NCBI GenBank assembly: GCA_024305405.1
Contig: JAKNDB010000109.1
Coordinates: 3,906,001-3,970,000 of the forward strand
From: Dirofilaria immitis
Taxonomy: Eukaryota > Nematoda > Chromadorea > Rhabditida > Onchocercidae
Direction: 5' to 3'
Length of the DNA stretch: 64,000 bases
The position numbers were made by a program, and so were the translations under genes. The number at the start of each line of letters is the position of its first letter. Positions within the stretch are counted from its first letter, which is position 1. The notes below the pieces were generated by a model, which was not told the DNA's origin, did not search any database, and saw only the letters and a list, made by a program, of their open reading frames with translations. This document shows, piece by piece, positions 45,601 through 57,916 of this stretch.

Positions 45601-48370
45601 CTACCCAAGTTTCAAGTTTTACACAACAAACACAATGTAGGTTTAAAACTTCGGAAAGTTTGACGCACCAAAAGAAGAGCTGTGTGCACCACAATCATCA
45701 CATCATTAGGGTACAATTCTATGCACTAAATTTTGATTGTCTTGCAATATATCATCATCCCGCATTTAACCTTACCAACTGTAATTACGATTATCATTTG
45801 TTTATTAAAATATGGTAGGAGTTCGAAATATTAGGAGTTTGAGTGCAAATAAATTAAACCCGGACGATGTATCTTTTGTATATGAAAGAAAGACTCATTT
45901 TGTTCCTCTGAACCGAGCTATTCTATAAGTTCTAGATTGCATTAATAGTACTAATGGCAGTACCGTGTCCATGATTTTTCGAACCAATACATCATCGTCA
46001 TGCCTGTTTCTACCCGGAGGATCATAATTCAGACAAAATGGGGTACTCACTATTTGTCTGTGACAATTTCAAGCTGCCTTCAAAATTTTCAAACCATTTA
46101 AATAACTCATTTCAATTAAATAGTGATATTGAAAAGCACGCAATGCTAAAAATATTCTGATCTGTTCTAATTGCCTGGTATTGTGTCACATTTTTTTGGC
46201 GTGGTATCGTGTCCGGTTATTGTAACCATAATTTATTTCTAAGTAGTTGGATATTGTGAAAAGCGGTGGTGCAGGACGCATGAAATGATCACTGAAAAAC
46301 AAACCTAATTTCTAGAAATTAGATTTGTTTGTTCTGGCGTTTACGAAAGTTTCGTGAATATATCAAGATTCTGAAAATGATCACATTCAGGGTTATGTCT
46401 AGGTTGCATTTATAACATTATCTCATTTCCAATATTTAAGTGATTGAGTTAATGAATTTATTAGAAAAGACGAATGGATTGCAACCATACCAGATGGAGA
46501 GTGATATGCGCTGACATTCATTTTTATCGTCTGAAACATTCGGAAATTCTGTATTTTCAAAGACTTAAGAGAATATGATCTATCATTAATTTAAGCGGAT
46601 CACTCCATATGACGTCTTTTCTAGAATTTCTTGGACTTGTAAATGCAACTTCAGACTTTTTTTTCTTAAATTTAAAGATGCCTATTAGTTTGCCTTCTTA
46701 GATTCTAAGAGATTGATTTTAACTCTGCACTGTGTTAGAGGATATTACTAAGAGAAATTTCATAACATTAGCTATACTAAAAATGATTTCAAGTCACATT
46801 TTAGTTTTAATTAAATCACTGCAAGCCTCAATTTATCTTTTATACTGAGAAAAATTGCTTTTATAATGGAAATGATTCACAAATCATAAATATTCTATAA
46901 GTTATCAAAATGTCTACAAGTTATCAAGTTAGAAAAAATACCATCGTTGACAACAGAACCTTTAAATGTTCACTAATTTCCATTCCGATTTCATTATTAA
47001 TAATACTTACTGTAGATCCACCGGTACTTGCACTGAAATGCGGAAATCATTTTTCTCAAGCACGTAACAAAAATAATGCCTCAAATCTTAAATCGAATTT
47101 TTCAGAACTAAGGTGAAAATAATAGCCACAGAAGAAAATTTGAAATTTGTTATATCATTTTTGGCGCAAATTTTATGCTATTGTTCCAATTGCAATAGTT
47201 TTGCAAGATTCTAAATGAAGGAACTGGAGAAATGCAATTAAAAAAAAATAAAGGATGAAATAAATTTTTGAGAATATTGATTCTTCCGAAGTATGTTCTC
47301 GAGGATAAAGCTGAAAGTCGTAAAGGCATCGCTGCATTCTGAATGTGTAATTCATAGATACATTTAATTTTCAAATTCAAAGTGGAGGTGATTAATTTAA
47401 TTTCTTGTTATTCCTATGAGGATCAGATTTTATTCTACATAATTCCAATTAATATTAAATTTGATTTTTCTGACGTCTAAATCCTTTAAGTGTTGCAACA
47501 TTTAGTGGTTAAGAAATGAGAAACATGAGCAGTTACGACTGCGCTAGTAAAATTAGTTTGGAATTTCGAATCGGAATATGTAGCGGTATAGCAAAGTTGT
47601 TGCACCGTTTTCTTCAGTAACAACATTGTTGCACTGTTTTTTGAGTAGTTTTTTTATTCCACTGATGTAATTTTTATCATCAATTTTTTCTGCTAGTCTA
47701 CTTAGATTCATTGCAAAACTATCATTATTATTCCCATCGTCAGCTGCAATTTCCATAACATTTCGACATAATCTTAGCTCTTCCAATTTCTATATAAACA
47801 AACACAGTCAAAGAATCTCAGGATATCATTATATTTGATATAATAAAATTTCTTCAGATATCGCAACAATAATGATCTTTCAGGCGTAACCAACTGATTA
47901 TTTCTGGATTCGAGTGTGCTAAAAAAAAAGGAGAGGAACAAAGAGGATTCTGAAGTGTAACACTTGGATGATACAAGTTGCAAATTCGCAAAGAAAGCAC
48001 AGAAAGTTTCATACTGGAAGATCATTATTGCTGCAAGAAAAAAAGGTACATGTTGTTCTTTGTAAAAATCGCTATCGTTCCATTTGTCATCTAAAAGGTT
48101 TTGATACATCACTGAAGTTCACGTTATTGCTTTGTATGCAGTATGAACAGGTTTATTGAATATTAAGACTGAACAACTTCCATATATTCCGCAAATATAA
48201 TTCATTTTATGATCCTTCAACACTGTTCCAGAAAAATTTGAAATGCATGTTACTTTTCTAAAAATAAATCTTGATTTTGGATCTTGATTTTTTTTCTTTC
48301 TGGTAATGTGAGTAGCTGATGGACTGGACAAAAACTTGCTGTTAATGTTTGCATAGCTTGTTTTGATCTG
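42681..48370 (-). CDS. Candidate upstream exons of the same unidentified gene
   Basis: Several minus-strand stretches look like exons. 42764-42681: FNDWNRFCKLENEILIVNLL, donor GTTGGT. About 43125-43020: EYWYRIMDSNGIAFHQLDEA, donor GTAAAT. 44443-44279: FKENVHDEVSRLGIETEIF, then DFKASIQDLIEILLSLSFLI after one inferred missing base at 44387-44390, donor GTTAAG. About 45590-45480: LETWVVGSLKHKELQILELI. 47789-about 47600: LEELRLCRNVMEIAADDG, then AMNLSRLAEKIDDKNYISGI. About 48370-48261: KTSYANINSKFLSSPSATHI. The W-and-leucine spacing again suggests spectrin-type helices. Some pieces are flanked by in-frame stops, not all acceptors are clear, and joining them into one gene is inference. The 5' end is unknown. 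Confidence 0.4.
46297..46330. repeat. Hairpin with 15-base arms around CTAG
   Basis: AAACAAACCTAATTT at 46297-46311 pairs with 46316-46330 with one mismatch, around a CTAG centre. It is in a gene-poor stretch. Confidence 0.8.
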
Positions 48371-49810
48371 CGAAATACAGTTATGCAAATGTATCTTTCT
48401 AAATTGGATTAAGAAATCAAAATAGCATTTTAGCTGAAGCAAAGCAAATGAATCCCATTATCAAAGCTACTCTAAAATTCCATTCAAAAAGCGAATACAA
48501 GAAGAACAACCGTTCCTAAAATTTTAAGACTAGGTCATCCTGTTGGTGAGATTCAGGGTCACTAAGCACATAACGCATCACTTTTGAATCAAATAATTCT
48601 TGTTTCAAGCAATTTTTTTAATATCAAAGAAATATAGTGAAAATGCTAGAAATAAATGAGAGAAAATATGAATGGATAACGCAACTTCTGATAATTAAGA
48701 AAGCAAAGATTAGATTTTCTGAAAAACAGTTGGTCAAAGACACATTTAGATTTCAAAAACTTATTTTCTTCTTTTTTCTTCGAGAATTCTGCATATTTCA
48801 ATTTACATTTTCATTTATATATTTTTGCGCAACCTATCCACAAATAAATTATTTTTATTATTCCTTTAATTCTAACATCATAGCTTTGATCGTTTTTCAT
48901 AGACGCATGCAATAAACTTCATAGTATTTAATTCATATAAAAATTTATAATTTTTATAAATATACTTCTAAACGATGTTGATATTGAATTTCAATTAGTT
49001 GATAGATGTTTCCTCCAATGAAACGAAAGACTTCTTAACAGATCTGTTTTGGATAAAAAAACAAATTCGAACGATTGATTGAGCTGTTGCTTACATGCAA
49101 TCCGGGAATTTTTTTCACACAAAATTTTGTTCAATGAATAAATTTCGGCATGCATATTTCTTGACTTGTCATTTGCAGATATCAACGTAAAAAATTCCCA
49201 AACACTATTCGTGGATCTCTATTCCATCACCGCAGGAAGTGCGAGAGGTTCAGCGGATTTCCTCATGAAAAGTCCAATAATTTCTTATTAAAACAGACCT
49301 AGAAATAATTTAATATTAAGGCCGATAACTAATTGGACGATGTTTTTAGCATTTATAGAAATCACCACCATAAACTTACGATTTCATTTACAGTTGGTAA
49401 TAATGCTTTACAGCGCCAAATTAATTTTACGGGGAAATCAGATCAAACAGATCTTAAATTCACTTCAGTTTAATTGATAAATCGCACCGTTGCACTTCAC
49501 ACATGATTACTTGTTTCGCATTCGTTTTATAAATTGTCAATATCTTCTTTCCATAATTTTAATATTAAATATATGCAAGCGAAAGTATCACCTCTAACAC
49601 TCATGTACGCAAGAATAATTTATAAAGCAATTTATAGTAAGTGAGATATAATTTATTATTCATTGACCACACCATAATTCAAACTTTGAACAAATTTTAC
49701 AGCTTGAACTGCATAACAAAGTAATAATTTTCAACAAATAAAATAGTTTTCAAAGTAGTAAAAAATGAAAGGACGTTTAAATGAATATAAGAGATAATGA
49801 TAGAAATTAT
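48371..49810. other. Intergenic or intronic, nothing recognised
   Basis: AT-rich, no convincing exon. It lies between the candidate 5' exons of the unidentified gene and the 3' end of LACTB. Confidence 0.4.
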
Positions 49811-52800
49811 TTATGAAGGCTCCGCAAAAGTAGCAGAACCAAAAATATCAACAATTTCCATAGCTAATTGAGTAAGTTCGTCGCACTGATGTAAGTTTGT
49901 AAGAATTGCAACGCATATTCCATTGGCACCGATGAAATTATGGTCTGGTTTGATAAGAAGAACAGATGAAGCACCTACAGCAGCACCAGTATGCAAAAAA
50001 CTCCATTTCGTGGCCAGATATCATCTAAACCTCCATATTTTTGATCATATCCATCGATTTTGTACCATCCAAGAGCATACATGTGCCCTCGATGATCCGA
50101 AATTTCGCCCTTCCAAAATGTCTTCATGGTTTCGGCGTTGAGCAAAGGCTTCATTTCATTATTTTCGGTAGATGACTGTCGTGCTGCATGATAACTGAAA
50201 TGATTATTTTGACATAATCCGAACTTTATTTATCAAAAATTCGCATATTTCCAATTTTTAGTTTATCAAAATTCATATGCACTGAACTTTTGCTCTATCT
50301 GTGACAAAAATCGACCGATGCAAATTTGAATTTACCTATAAAGCATTGCATTGGCGAAAATAAGTAAATCAGTGACAGTGGATAACAGCCCACCACCAGC
50401 CCATTTGCTTGAATTGTCTACTTCAGGAACATTCTTTAATTTATGATCTACATCGCGATAGTAATATCTGAAACAAATAATTTATAAATACATCTGGTTC
50501 AGATTTTTATAAAACCACTTTTTCATAAGGAGTCATTAGGTAAAATGCATCGTCAGATAGTACTATACATTGGAAATAATCCACATACGTTTTCTTCTGA
50601 AATATGATTGTGATCTTATCATTCTGAAACAACTTATCTGCTGCTTAAATCTCAAAATGTTTCTATATATTTCGAAGTACCAAATATTTTTATTTTTAAT
50701 TTAAACAACTACGCTGCCAACAGATCAAAACCAGTGCACTACGAAGAGATAAAAAGAGCTTGATAGAAACGCAAAATGTACCTGGCTCGATTAGCGATGA
50801 GAGGAAGTTTGAAATCAAGATATGAATGATTCATTCCTAATTCACGGAATAAATTTGTTATTTGATCTACATAGCTTTTATTGGCCGCTTTTTCCAATGC
50901 TGCACTGAGTAGAGTAAATCCATGGGTTGTATATTGGAATTTGCATCCCGGTTCTGCTACTAATTCATCATTTTTGAAGATTTCTAGTGCATCTTTTACA
51001 TACTCGTAGTGAATATTGGAAAAAATTCAGAATTATCTTTAAGATCGACACTTTCATACCGAGCAGAATCGTTTTTACTGTATTTTTCCTGTAAGATTCG
51101 ATTGTTTTAAAAAATTTTGCCATTTCCACAAAGTTGGCAAATAACGAACATTACATTTTATTTTGACATCCAAACAGGTAGAAGGATTCAAAGTAGTGGT
51201 AAGACAGCTAGTGTACGATCCTATTTTGGGAAACACGCGATTTTCGAATATCGCTAAAAATGAAAGAAGAAATGTCGCAGTGGATGCTCCCGATATTTTC
51301 AATATTATATCGCATTTACTTCAAGTTAACTATGTTCATCTCACGACGTCAGATAAGCAAAGCTATTTTGTTGATTTACTCACTGTTCAGAAAGCTATAA
51401 GTAGTTCGATCTTTGTATTTAATACAAAGCAAAGTTACACCGATTCATTCAGCCCAAAAATTTAATTGCATTAAGTGTCCAGAGGAAAAAAATTTAAAAA
51501 GATCATTTGGAAACCAACAGAAAGAACACGAGCATACCTTATATTTATTTCTTATTTTATGCAACAAATCCTTCACATTATCAGCAATTCCTGTTTCAGC
51601 TGCTTTCCTTAGTTCTTTCACAATATCTTCTATGGTCGGCTCATCCGGCTGTAACATAAACAATAAAACTGGAAAAACATTTGAAACAAATCGCCGCAAG
51701 CCACCAGAGTTTTCACAATATGATGCACGCATCTAATATTCGGTCATACGATCGGGGGATTGAAGCTTTGCTAACGCGTGTCGAAGTGTTGTTACAATAT
51801 TTGTATGTCGCAAGTCTTGCTGAGTTCGTGACGAGCGGGTGGGGATATCGAATATATGAAGTTTCTAGGAATCTCACACAAACAAAAAAGGATTTCAGAC
51901 AATACATGGCTTTATCGTCGACAAAACTGCCTGCATTTCTATCCTCGACTGTCAGCACAGGAGTTATAAATGCACTTTATCACAATAAAGTTATTGATCA
52001 TTACGAACATCCACGAAATGTTGGGACACTGGATAAGAATGACCCGAACGTTGGCACAGGCATTGTTGGATCACCAGCCTGCGGTGATGTTATGAAACTT
52101 CAGATCAAGGTAAATTCTTTCAAAAGATGTAAACCGTAAACTGCTTCATGGATTCGTGAAGATAAGAGCTTTAAACCCCAATGGTTGAACTCGTTTGAAG
52201 AATCTCTTTTCTATTCAGACTGACAATGGGTATTTAAAAGAATTGCTGAAGTATTTCTTTTGCAAAAAAAGGATCTGCATGCAGTGATGAAAGTTAGAAA
52301 TTTACAGCGTTGCTTATCATTCTAAAGTTAGGTCGATGAAAATGGCAAAATAATTGATGCAAAATTTAAAACATTTGGTTGTGGCTCAGCGATTGCATCG
52401 AGTAGTCTAGCTTCTGAATGGATTAAAGGGAAAACAACAGAATATGCTTCGAAAGTCAAGAATGATGAAATTGCAAAAGAGCTTTGTCTGCCCCCAGTTA
52501 AACTTCATTGCTCCAGTAAGTTACAAATTCTTGGTAGTTGCTTCCTTAATTTGGCATATTGGCGTTCTACATCTAATCATTTTAAATTTATCGTTTTCTG
52601 CAGTGTTAGCGCAGGACGCCATTCAAGCAGCTCTAAAGACTACAAGAAAAAACAGGAAAAATCGAATGGCTGATGATATTGAGCAGTTCATTTAGAATAC
52701 ACTCTTTTTTGTTTCTTGAATATTTATGATATGAATTATTTTTGTCATTGCTTATCTAAATGGTAGTAAATATTTACTTCTAATGATGTGCCTTGTTACA

Positions 52801-54028
52801 TATGTTTGTAAAATAAAACTAAAAGTTTTAAGCATATTCTACGCTTAGATTTCTCTTTCAGTAAAAGGCTAATCACATTTCTATCCGTAGCTATAATTTA
52901 TTTACATGTATGGGAACAAATCGCAATACCTTGAAACTCCCACCTTATTGCTGTTATCTATGTAACTATTTGAAGAAAAAGTCATTCAAATTATTTGGAT
53001 TTATGGCATTTCTGCAGAGCAGTTCTAACAATTGGTCATGCTTCAGTTTATGTTACTAAATACGGGCACGTTCTTAGTGTTTCAGTTCAAATACACTACG
53101 TTACCCAAACATGCTCAGCGATGTAACGTGAAGAAGTAACCGTTTTATAATGTCTGATGCCGCTCGTATGGCTTAGAAGTTGACGGATTGTTATGGTGAC
53201 GTCTTTTTCGTTATATTTTTTTTTGGGAAATCCGGCACATAATCCTGCAATTCATCATATATAATTTTTGAAAATAAAACTCCATGTACATTTCCCTAAT
53301 TAATGATTTCCAATATTGCATGTTAAAACTTTTCTTTTCTCCTGATTGTCTTTTACAAAAGTAATAAAGTCTTAATAAAACTGTCAGAACCTGAATAGAC
53401 GCATCCAAATCAAGCTTTCCACTCTGTACTAAACGTGCGGCAAGAGCAGCTGTTACCGATTTACTTATGCTGGCAATTCTCATCACTGTATCGCTTTTGC
53501 ATGGTACTAGTTGTTCCACATCTGCGTAACCGAATCCCTGTTCCCAAACGCACCGACCGTTATGTGAAACACCTACAGACAGTCCTGGGACTCCATTTCT
53601 AACCTGGACCGTAACTGATTTTAAATATTATATCCGACCAGCTGAATTCATCATTTTATGTGGTCCAGTAATGAAGAGTTTTGATTAAGAATGTTCATCC
53701 ACATAAATTTATTATATATATATAGCCAATGAAACTGATTTTAATATGTATAATAAATTGATATCAAAGTTAGTCAAATTAACAATTCTGGACATTAGCA
53801 GAAATTTTCTTAAAAAGTTGATTCAGATCTTCCTTCCTATCGCTTCTCCTTACTGTTAATTATTTCCGTTAGTGTTAAGGATGAGTACCATGAACTGCTT
53901 CACGATGGTAGCCGCTTTTCTCTCTGTACAAAATAATTTGGAATATCGAATGATTGACGATCGGTGCTGAATCCTAGTGCAATACCTGCTATCGATATCG
54001 GAAGAGCCAAGGAATAATGCCAACGCAT
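49811..54028 (-). CDS. LACTB: LACTB, mitochondrial serine beta-lactamase-like protein
   Basis: Seven exons on the minus strand: 54028-53889, 53603-53391, 53244-about 53105, 51648-51538, 51088-50782, 50467-50336 and 50194-49811. The start MRWHYSLALPISIAGIALGF looks like a mitochondrial or membrane leader. Then come GVPGLSVGVSHNG and the penicillin-binding SxxK motif in MRIASISKSVTAALAARL, ITIRQLLSHTSGIRHY, a charged linker, IFKNDELVAEPGCKFQYTTH, SKWAGGGLLSTVTDLLIFAN and the third motif HTGAAVGASSVLLIK. The nucleophile Ser, the Lys and HTG are all intact. In mammals LACTB is an intermembrane-space filament-forming protease affecting lipid metabolism. One-base losses are inferred at T-run 53916-53919, T-run 53216-53224, A-run 51020-51025 and A-run 49995-50000; exon lengths become phase-consistent when each is restored. 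The whole ISCU gene lies antisense in intron 3. Bacterial transfer is not needed; this is the animal form. Confidence 0.93.
51899..51908 (+). promoter_or_regulatory. Trans-splice acceptor-like site before ISCU
   Basis: AAAGGATTTCAG ends at 51898 and the ATG follows at 51906. No coding exon lies upstream. Spacing fits a spliced-leader acceptor, which would allow this nested gene its own mature 5' end. Inferred from sequence. Confidence 0.5.
51906..52695 (+). CDS. iscu-1: ISCU, mitochondrial iron-sulfur cluster assembly scaffold
   Basis: Three exons, 51906-52109, 52332-52515 and 52604-52695, give 159 residues with no frame slip. ISCU builds [2Fe-2S] clusters from sulfur supplied by NFS1 and hands them on through HSPA9/HSC20. 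Key residues are visible: HNKVIDHYEHPRNVG, Cys59 and Asp61 in SPACGD, Cys85 in FKTFGCGSA, the chaperone-binding LPPVK motif at about 121-125, and Cys128 in LHCSM. The N-terminal 18 residues are Ser/Thr-rich with one Lys, a short mitochondrial presequence. Length matches the family. The basic tail (KTTRKNRKNR) differs from vertebrate tails. The gene sits entirely in LACTB intron 3 on the opposite strand. The upstream sequence back to 51649 would have to hold its promoter. Confidence 0.97.
52812..52817 (+). other. AATAAA poly(A) signal for ISCU
   Basis: AATAAA 117 bases after the ISCU stop codon on the same strand and before the next LACTB exon, a normal distance for a nematode 3'UTR. Confidence 0.65.
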
Positions 54029-54033
54029 TCACC

Positions 54034-54045
54034 GTCCTTCCTGAA
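54034..54045 (-). promoter_or_regulatory. Trans-splice acceptor-like site before LACTB
   Basis: On the minus strand CTTTTCAG ends at 54041 and the ATG follows twelve bases later at 54028. No earlier coding exon was found. Likely a spliced-leader acceptor or the end of a 5'UTR intron. Confidence 0.45.
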
Positions 54046-54913
54046 AAGTCCAAAAATAAAGATCCACTGCCTCACATACGATTAACGGCGTGTTAGTAAG
54101 TCGGAACAACACAAATACAGGCCGTGGAAAAATGCGGCTACAACAGCCCACAATCGGTGGTTGAATTCCGAATTGGAAGATTTTGTTTCCTGTAAGCATT
54201 AATTTCGATTAACGGGTCAATCAATTCACTATCTCATTTCGAACTTTCAAAAAAACTCCCTACTGATGGCTATTCTCCTAACTTCTGACATCTCTAGTAT
54301 AGTGACCGTTGTGATTGGAAATGCATTATATGTATGCTTTGCGTATGTAATTGTATGCATATAGATCAGATCAGATGGCGTCGTAGAACAAAGAGAACTG
54401 CATGAACTTATATACTTCAAAAAGGAAGTGCACTTTTTAAAAAAAAAAAAAAATTAGAAATTCTTCTTTCTTGATTTTTATTCTTCAATTTATTGTAAAC
54501 AGTTCACTTTCATATCTCATTTTTTTAATAGAAATTTTTTATAATGTTTCCAGTAGTAACATGCCAGAAAGACTATATAAATTTATATATCTGCTGTATA
54601 TGCAAAATGAATTGGCACTAGACCTCTTTAGTTTATTGATAGTTATTCATTACGCCTTTAGTTTAGTAATGAAAATGATATGTATTCATCTCTGTATCCT
54701 TCGAATGAATATAAAAAGGCGTATCCGAAGTATAACGAAATGATATTTGTCACGCAAAGATATATAACATTATTCTGAATACACATTTATCACCAAGATA
54801 ACAAGCATCATCTGTTTTGTTTTCTCGTGTACGTTAACAAAGAAGTCACGCACTATTGTTCTTAAGTGTCATGTTTGAGAAATAATGTTTTCATCCAGAA
54901 AAGCACTGAAATT

Positions 54914-55123
54914 CTAAGAGATGTCTATCACAGCCTGATGAATGAGTGTATAGCCAACACCGTTTTGATCTCTGCGAGCGAGAAAAAGAACAACTTGGCG
55001 ATTGAACTCTTTCATTAATATTCTTGGATAATTGCCCGTCTTATAACATATACGAAAAATAAATCCTTCGTCAACCAATATATCACAACTATTCATTTGT
55101 GTCAAATATGGAGAAACTTCCAT
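54914..55123 (-). other. Isolated 69-codon ORF
   Basis: An ATG-to-TAG frame with reasonable codon composition: MEVSPYLTQMNSCDILVDEG at the start and ARRDQNGVGYTLIHQAVIDI at the end. No signal peptide, no known motif, no clear partner exon. It lies near a retroelement remnant on the other strand and could be part of that element or chance. Confidence 0.25.
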
Positions 55124-55399
55124 GACAGATTATTTAGTGACATGAGCCAGAAAAATGTCTGCCAGAAAATGCGCAACCAGCAAACGAAAAATGAATACAG
55201 TTCCTGAAGTCAAAGAAATCTAACACTACTAACTCAATAGTGACCGAAAAAGAATTAGAATTATAAAAGTCATTTGAACTATGTATTAGCACTATCAAAT
55301 CAATCAACAGAAGTTTGATTGGAATTTATTCGTAAAATCGATCCACTAAAAAAAAGGAAGTAGAGAAATGTGGGAAATGGTCGATGAGATAGATATAAA

Positions 55400-56440
55400 A
55401 TTAATAGCGATGGAGAAACTATCATAATTTCAAGTATGTACAAGGACGACTTGAATTAGGACTTCAACGCTTAAGCCAAGGTACTGTAAAAAACTGACCG
55501 GCAAAAGGAGTGTTATCCCAAATAGCACAAATTTGCCTCAATTGCTACAACGAATAGTGACCCGAAATTATGGAAAAAATTCTAAAATAGTTTTGATATT
55601 GTAGTGCATCTTCAAAAGATATCAGGAATTTAAAAATTGAATTATTTAATCTCTTGTCTCAAAGGAAACGTCTTACAAGCTGTTAGAGGTTAGTATTCAT
55701 ATTTAAAAAAAAACTATGACGTCATAAAAAGAGCTTTAATCGAAAAATTCAGAAATTCATTCCTCTATCATCATCTATTAAGAGAAATGATAGTCATTGC
55801 AGAAGCGGTCGAAAAAAGGCTTCGACAGCTAGAAGGTATAGATGAGAATCTAGAATAGTCTAGCACAGGAACTATTATTGAAAGTAGGCTACCGTTGGGT
55901 ACTAGATAAAGCGAGCGGTTAGTGGTCAATAAGCTCTGACAATTCGTGTGAAAACTAATCAAGAGAAACGAAGAGGTGATTAGTAGTCAAGCTTTTAACA
56001 GTGGGAAGGAAAAGAATTAAACCAATTCTAACCCAAATCGAATCCCAAACAACATGGAACAAAAAGAAATATTTGTTTTTTTTTTTCTTCTAATACTGCA
56101 TTGTGTTATGCCAAAATGCGAGGATTACAAGGATGGCATAAAAATGCTAGATCATCACAGAAATGACGGATTCAACAACTATGACTAACTCAATAACTAA
56201 AGGAAGGATCAACGGGATAAAATATGCGACGAATCAGTCCAAGAATGTCCAAAGAATGTCTGAAGAAATTGTGATATCTCCTGAAATTTGCAACAGAAGG
56301 ATAAGCAGTTGACTCTGCAAAGACGATGAAAATTCTGTTCAGCACGATAAGATCACTAAGCTGAAAACTCAGATCCAATATTGTATCGATGAAAACGAAA
56401 AAAAGTTTATGTGCAACATAAAAAAACTGCAATATTTATA
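55400..56440 (+). mobile_element. Eroded BEL/Pao retrotransposon gag fragment
   Basis: Plus-strand frames show pieces matching the gag region (DUF1759-like) of BEL/Pao elements. One piece around 55717-55760 has the pattern Y-x-x-I-K-R-A-L-I-E-K-F. A second at about 55800-55855 has the helix AEAVEKRLRQLEG, then GTIIESRLP. A third, near 55960, has KRNEEV. Stops and frame changes break it throughout, and no protease, reverse transcriptase or long terminal repeats could be found, so it is inactive. Confidence 0.6.
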
Positions 56441-56870
56441 AATATGGAAATGAGCAAGAAAATTTATTTTCAGCGGTTAAAGTTTCCTAGAAATCCATAT
56501 TCCTCGTTTGAAAGAATATTATACTATTAATTCCGATGATGATGGGTTGAAAAATTCCAACATTAGATATTGCCGTAGTATATAAGGAAATAACCAGCTC
56601 GTAAATCGAATAATTAGTTCGAACTACCGTGGGAAAACGAAAAATGCTTGATGACTGTTTTTCGTTAACGACATTAATAGTAAGACTGATAACACGGTTT
56701 ACTTCACGCCACAACTTCAAAATCTTTTATTTTTTTCGGTTGCTGATCTCGAACTGATCTCTATATATTTCTAATTATTTTATCACTGATCCTCCTTAGA
56801 AAGTTATTCAATTTATGAAATATATTTATGTTATCAAACTTCAAATTTTATTCCAACCAGTCTCGTCTTC

Positions 56871-57079
<209 letters not shown>

Positions 57080-57780
57080 CTACCATTAAAATTTCGTTTA
57101 ATCGCCCGGAATGTCAGATATCCCGATGACAAACTTCAAATCAGTCATTGACCGAACAATATGGCCATCTACGACCAACGAAATCGGCACTTCACAATTT
57201 CGCAACAGCCTTTGCGAGGCGCTGCAGATGGTTGCCACATAGACCACACACGATGCTTTTACATATGCGTGATAAGGTCATTACACCAGCGTTCTGTTAT
57301 ACCCTCTATCACTGCATTATAATGACGTCATTTTTTCAGAATTTTTTTTTTCAAACTTTTTTTTATTACTTTTGGGTCTTTTGAATTAACACTAAATTGA
57401 AACCTACAAATACAGCTAATAGTTCCATCCATACGATGAAGTCAAATAAGTAGAAGGATATCATTTTATTTGATAATGAATAAAATTTTGAGAAAGTTGA
57501 AGTATGGCTTATGTCAGCTTTACAGTATGAAGATAATCGATGCTGTCACTAGTAAACATATTGTACTGATAATCATAATGGTCACGATGCGAAGATAAGA
57601 ACATGAAAATTAGTTTTATGTTTAAAAAGAGGAATGGTATTTCTACCATTCAGCTCTTCAAATGCAGAACGGAAATCCCTTCGACATGAAATAAGTTAAA
57701 GAATTTTCTGCTCTGTAGAAGTTCAAGTAACAGAAAAAAAGTTTTAAAATATTTTTTGAATTTGAATTTGAATATGATTG
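57080..57780. other. Short less AT-rich block after the CA repeat
   Basis: The stretch 57100-57310 is clearly less AT-rich than its surroundings and open on the plus strand (57148-57384), but no motif or splice structure is visible. It may be the rest of the decayed retroelement. Confidence 0.3.
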
Positions 57781-57781
57781 A

Positions 57782-57909
57782 CTGAGTGTTATCCACAAAA
57801 AATGTTTTTTTCTGACCAAAAGCCTTGGGCTTCCGTCGCTAACTTCAACTTCACTTGCTATTAACACAGTAATTAGGAAAAATGCAAAAATTATCCGCAA
57901 AAAAAGCAA
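57782..57909 (-). other. Candidate signal-peptide exon
   Basis: The minus-strand frame reads LRIIFAFFLITVLIASEVEV, then SDGSPRLLVRKKH. This is a typical hydrophobic secretion signal with a likely cleavage after the small residues, followed by a dibasic site. The frame has no ATG of its own; an ATG at 57914-57916 is out of frame across a run of seven T. It could be the first exon of a small secreted or neuropeptide precursor. No second exon was found. Confidence 0.25.
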
Positions 57910-57916
57910 TCATATG

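Noticed and set aside
51163..51465. 100-codon plus-strand ORF before ISCU
   Set aside because: It lies in a LACTB intron, has no family motif, and does not splice to ISCU, which has its own acceptor and start.
49811..54028. Beta-lactamase acquired from bacteria
   Set aside because: The protein follows animal LACTB throughout and has introns.
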